DNA from: Leptolinea sp. UBA4782
Lineage (GTDB): Bacteria > Chloroflexota > Anaerolineae > Anaerolineales > Anaerolineaceae
Assembly: GCA_002403095.1 (NCBI GenBank)
Contig: DHHC01000021.1
Location: 7,670-71,669 of the forward strand
Direction: 5' to 3'
Length of the DNA stretch: 64,000 bases
Shown: in pieces, positions 61,994 through 64,000 of the stretch
How the letters are laid out: each line of letters opens with the position of its first letter
Numbering within the stretch: position 1 is the stretch's first letter
Notes under the pieces: generated by a model
What the model was told of the DNA's origin: nothing
The model's database searches: none
The model's input: the letters and a program-made list of their open reading frames with translations, nothing else
Made by a program: the position numbers and the translations under genes

Positions 61994-64000
61994 CTACTGC
62001 CACCAGATCAGGGGTTTAATCGTCTGCCAGTCAGGATCGGTCAGGCTCATGCGCTCGCCATCCTGGAACTCGACATACTCGGCAGTGATACGTTTGATCC
62101 ACTTGCCGCGCCGCTGCGAGAGGGTTTCTGCCAAGTCGATACTTGTCCCGGATGGTTTTGTGGGATCGGGGTAGAGGCGTTCAGGGTGGAAATGGGCTTT
62201 GTTCTGTTCTTCGTCGATCTCGACGGAATCGAGCATCTTCAGGTCGCGCAGGAAGACATAGCTGTGATAAGGGTCTTCGTAAGGATTGTGGAACAGGTCG
62301 GCGTCAGCGTAGTGCGCACGGCGCAGCACATCTTCGTATTGCTCCAGATCGTAATATTTGACAAAATGGCTCATCCCCTTGCCGCCATTGGGCTTGCCCT
62401 CTTTCCACTTATCAGAAAAAGCCACCTTTTTGATCCGTGGCAGGATGACGGTGTTGAAATGTTCGTCCAACTCCACCAGGATGTACTTGCGCTTTCGGCC
62501 ATCGGCGCGGTTGAGGTTCATCACTGCATGGGCACTTGTCCCTGATCCCGCAAAATAATCCAATACTATTGCATCAGGTTGTCCTTTCATTAGGGAACCA
62601 ATAATGCTCTCGTATAAAGAAACTGGATGACAATATGGAAATGCAATACCTAAAGCATCAACATCCGCTTTTCCTTTATTTCCGTTTTGAATTACTGAAG
62701 TTATTTGTTTTTCGGTTTCAGGAGTCAAACGCGCCTTCTGTCGTGGTTGAACTCTTTCGTCCTCACCGAATAGAACATCTCCTGCTTCAATCATTGACTG
62801 AAGAGTTTCAGGTGTCCTAGAAAAACCATTCGGAGGTACTGGGCAAGGTTTGCCTGTTACCGGATGATTTAATGGAATAAAAAATTTTGGATCAGTCCGC
62901 TTTTCAGGTGCACGCAAACTGACACTTTGATAAACAGAACCATCATCATCTATATATTTATACGGAACTTCCCCGCCATATCTTTCACTTAAAGTTTTTA
63001 GCCAAGCAGTATATTTCTTGCGAACGCTGTTATTTACCTTACCGCCATTAGCTTTAATTAAACTCTGAGCTTTCTCTAGTATTTCAACAAATATTTTGCT
63101 ATCTATATTCACAACCACATCATTCGAGTTGCTACTTAATATAATATATTCGTGTTGGGTAGCTATACCTTTTCCTCCAGTCATAGCATTTCTTTTATCC
63201 CAACTAAGAGTGCCTAAATTATTGAAAGCCATATTTGAAAGCAGCAGCCATAAGCGCTCATATTCATTTTCGTCAATGTGACAGGCCAATACACCCTTAT
63301 TGTCTAAAAAGCTTTGTGATAATTGTAATCGGTCAAACATCATTGAAAGCCATGAGGAATGTTGGAAGTTATTTTTATATAGAAATCCACTAGTATTAGT
63401 GTTATAAGGCGGATCGATATGTATACATCTCACCCTTCCGTTAAACTTCGGAAGTGTTGTGTTCAATGCTTGATAATTCTCGCTATGTACCAGCCAGCCA
63501 TCCAGGGCAGTATCCAGGTCGTCAAACAGCGCCAGAATATCCAGCTCCAGATCAGCGAAGTGCTTTGTATCGATGGGCAGGTACAGGTACTGTTTATGCA
63601 GTAGTGCACCGGTCAGGTCTTTCTGGGTGAGCATTTCCAGCTTGAAATCCGCGCTAATCATGCCCAGGTCGCGCCATTCCTGCACCTGCTGCGGCAGGTT
63701 GGGATGCGCCATCAATTTTTCCATCACGGGGCTTCCGGTCAGCTTATCCAGCGTCAGCACGTAGTGGCTGTTGCGCACGAATTTAGGCTTGTTCCAGATC
63801 TTGACCAGCTCGTCTTCAAACTGGCTGATAAAATCGATCACTTTATAGGCGATCGCTTTTAAGACCTGCAGCTGCGCCAGGCGTTCGGTGCTCCACACGT
63901 TCTGCCCGGTAAACAGGTATTGATAAAGCCACAGGTCGAACTGTTCCTGCAAAAAGGCGCGGGCATCCTTGTTTATGAAGAAATCCACCTCACTCTGCTT
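61994..64000 (-). CDS. type III restriction-modification Mod methyltransferase, 5' end beyond window
   Basis: 668 residues visible; the frame stays open to the right edge, so the N-terminus is missing. A GTG at 63988 is not the likely start because related proteins carry SEVDFFINK-type sequence inside. Beta-class N6-adenine methyltransferase: motif IV DPPYNT (near 63413) precedes motif I DYFAGSGTSAH (near 62560). The stretch between them (62570-63470), which holds the target-recognition region, is much richer in A+T than the rest. Confidence 0.88.
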   Translation of the reverse strand, partial: KQSEVDFFINKDARAFLQEQFDLWLYQYLFTGQNVWSTERLAQLQVLKAIAYKVIDFISQFEDELVKIWNKPKFVRNSHYVLTLDKLTGSPVMEKLMAHPNLPQQVQEWRDLGMISADFKLEMLTQKDLTGALLHKQYLYLPIDTKHFADLELDILALFDDLDTALDGWLVHSENYQALNTTLPKFNGRVRCIHIDPPYNTNTSGFLYKNNFQHSSWLSMMFDRLQLSQSFLDNKGVLACHIDENEYERLWLLLSNMAFNNLGTLSWDKRNAMTGGKGIATQHEYIILSSNSNDVVVNIDSKIFVEILEKAQSLIKANGGKVNNSVRKKYTAWLKTLSERYGGEVPYKYIDDDGSVYQSVSLRAPEKRTDPKFFIPLNHPVTGKPCPVPPNGFSRTPETLQSMIEAGDVLFGEDERVQPRQKARLTPETEKQITSVIQNGNKGKADVDALGIAFPYCHPVSLYESIIGSLMKGQPDAIVLDYFAGSGTSAHAVMNLNRADGRKRKYILVELDEHFNTVILPRIKKVAFSDKWKEGKPNGGKGMSHFVKYYDLEQYEDVLRRAHYADADLFHNPYEDPYHSYVFLRDLKMLDSVEIDEEQNKAHFHPERLYPDPTKPSGTSIDLAETLSQRRGKWIKRITAEYVEFQDGERMSLTDPDWQTIKPLIWWQ

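Noticed and set aside
63977..63988. GTG at 63988 as the true start of mod
   Set aside because: The frame stays open to the edge and preceding codons read in frame as KQSE, matching the SEVDFFINK-type interior of related proteins.

Overview
The window looks like a chromosome segment from an Anaerolineae-type Chloroflexota bacterium. This is inferred from the look of the genes, since no marker was searched. The grounds are many secreted lipoproteins with Thr/Pro-rich linkers, a SpoVS homologue, a GatCA amidotransferase, NBR1-type Ig lipoproteins, an AOR-type oxidoreductase with its own MoaD-like partner, and moderately GC-rich coding sequence. Both ends are cut: the first gene runs off the left edge (3' end missing) and the last off the right edge (5' end missing).

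Region by region. 1-5237 (minus): a five-gene corrinoid methyl-transfer operon. It has an MtmB-family methyltransferase without pyrrolysine, a B12-binding corrinoid protein, a homocysteine methyltransferase module, a MetH-activation-like protein and a 2Fe-2S/ASKHA corrinoid reactivase. Together they look like a split methionine synthase fed by an unknown methyl donor. 5415-10416 (plus): a 24-residue membrane smORF, a YkoE/D/C-type ECF vitamin transporter, an HDAC-family deacetylase and a histidine phosphatase. 10635-14220: creatininase-fold hydrolase, PPK2, a PII-like protein translationally coupled to a CaCA antiporter, and a lipoprotein. 14300-22301 (minus): two paralogous NBR1-domain lipoproteins, a secreted ferritin-like protein, a GH5 glycosidase, a dispersed-repeat island, and AOR plus MoaD. 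22459-30511 (minus): a small RHH-like protein, RsgA, a MecA-like PBP, Maf, a sortase, and two surface proteins ending in an IPVTG-membrane tail on either side of an OmpR-type response regulator. 30739-34226 (plus): DnaN and an orphan PPDK-like ATP-grasp protein.

34242-45752 is mostly minus-strand housekeeping and small proteins: phosphatases, zinc ribbon, Ddn-like protein, ankyrin, methyltransferase, PAS, SDR, Glu dehydrogenase, GatA/GatC, CBS-ACT and an esterase. 45834-54465 holds tRNA-Pro(UGG), a GT2, RNase HII, YdcF, an arsR-arsM operon with a palindromic operator, an NYN-LOTUS protein, a propeller lipoprotein, a DsbA-like protein and a deoxynucleoside kinase. 54780-55347 is a DnaA-box-rich, AT-rich gap with a DnaA-trio-like element, a good candidate for oriC, next to spoVS and between two deoxynucleoside kinase genes. 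55348-64000 (minus) holds a nucleotidyltransferase-fold protein, the second kinase, PepF and a type III restriction-modification system. The mod gene of that system has an AT-rich central block covering its target-recognition region.

All calls come from reading motifs and from memory of the families. No database search, structure prediction or folding calculation was run.
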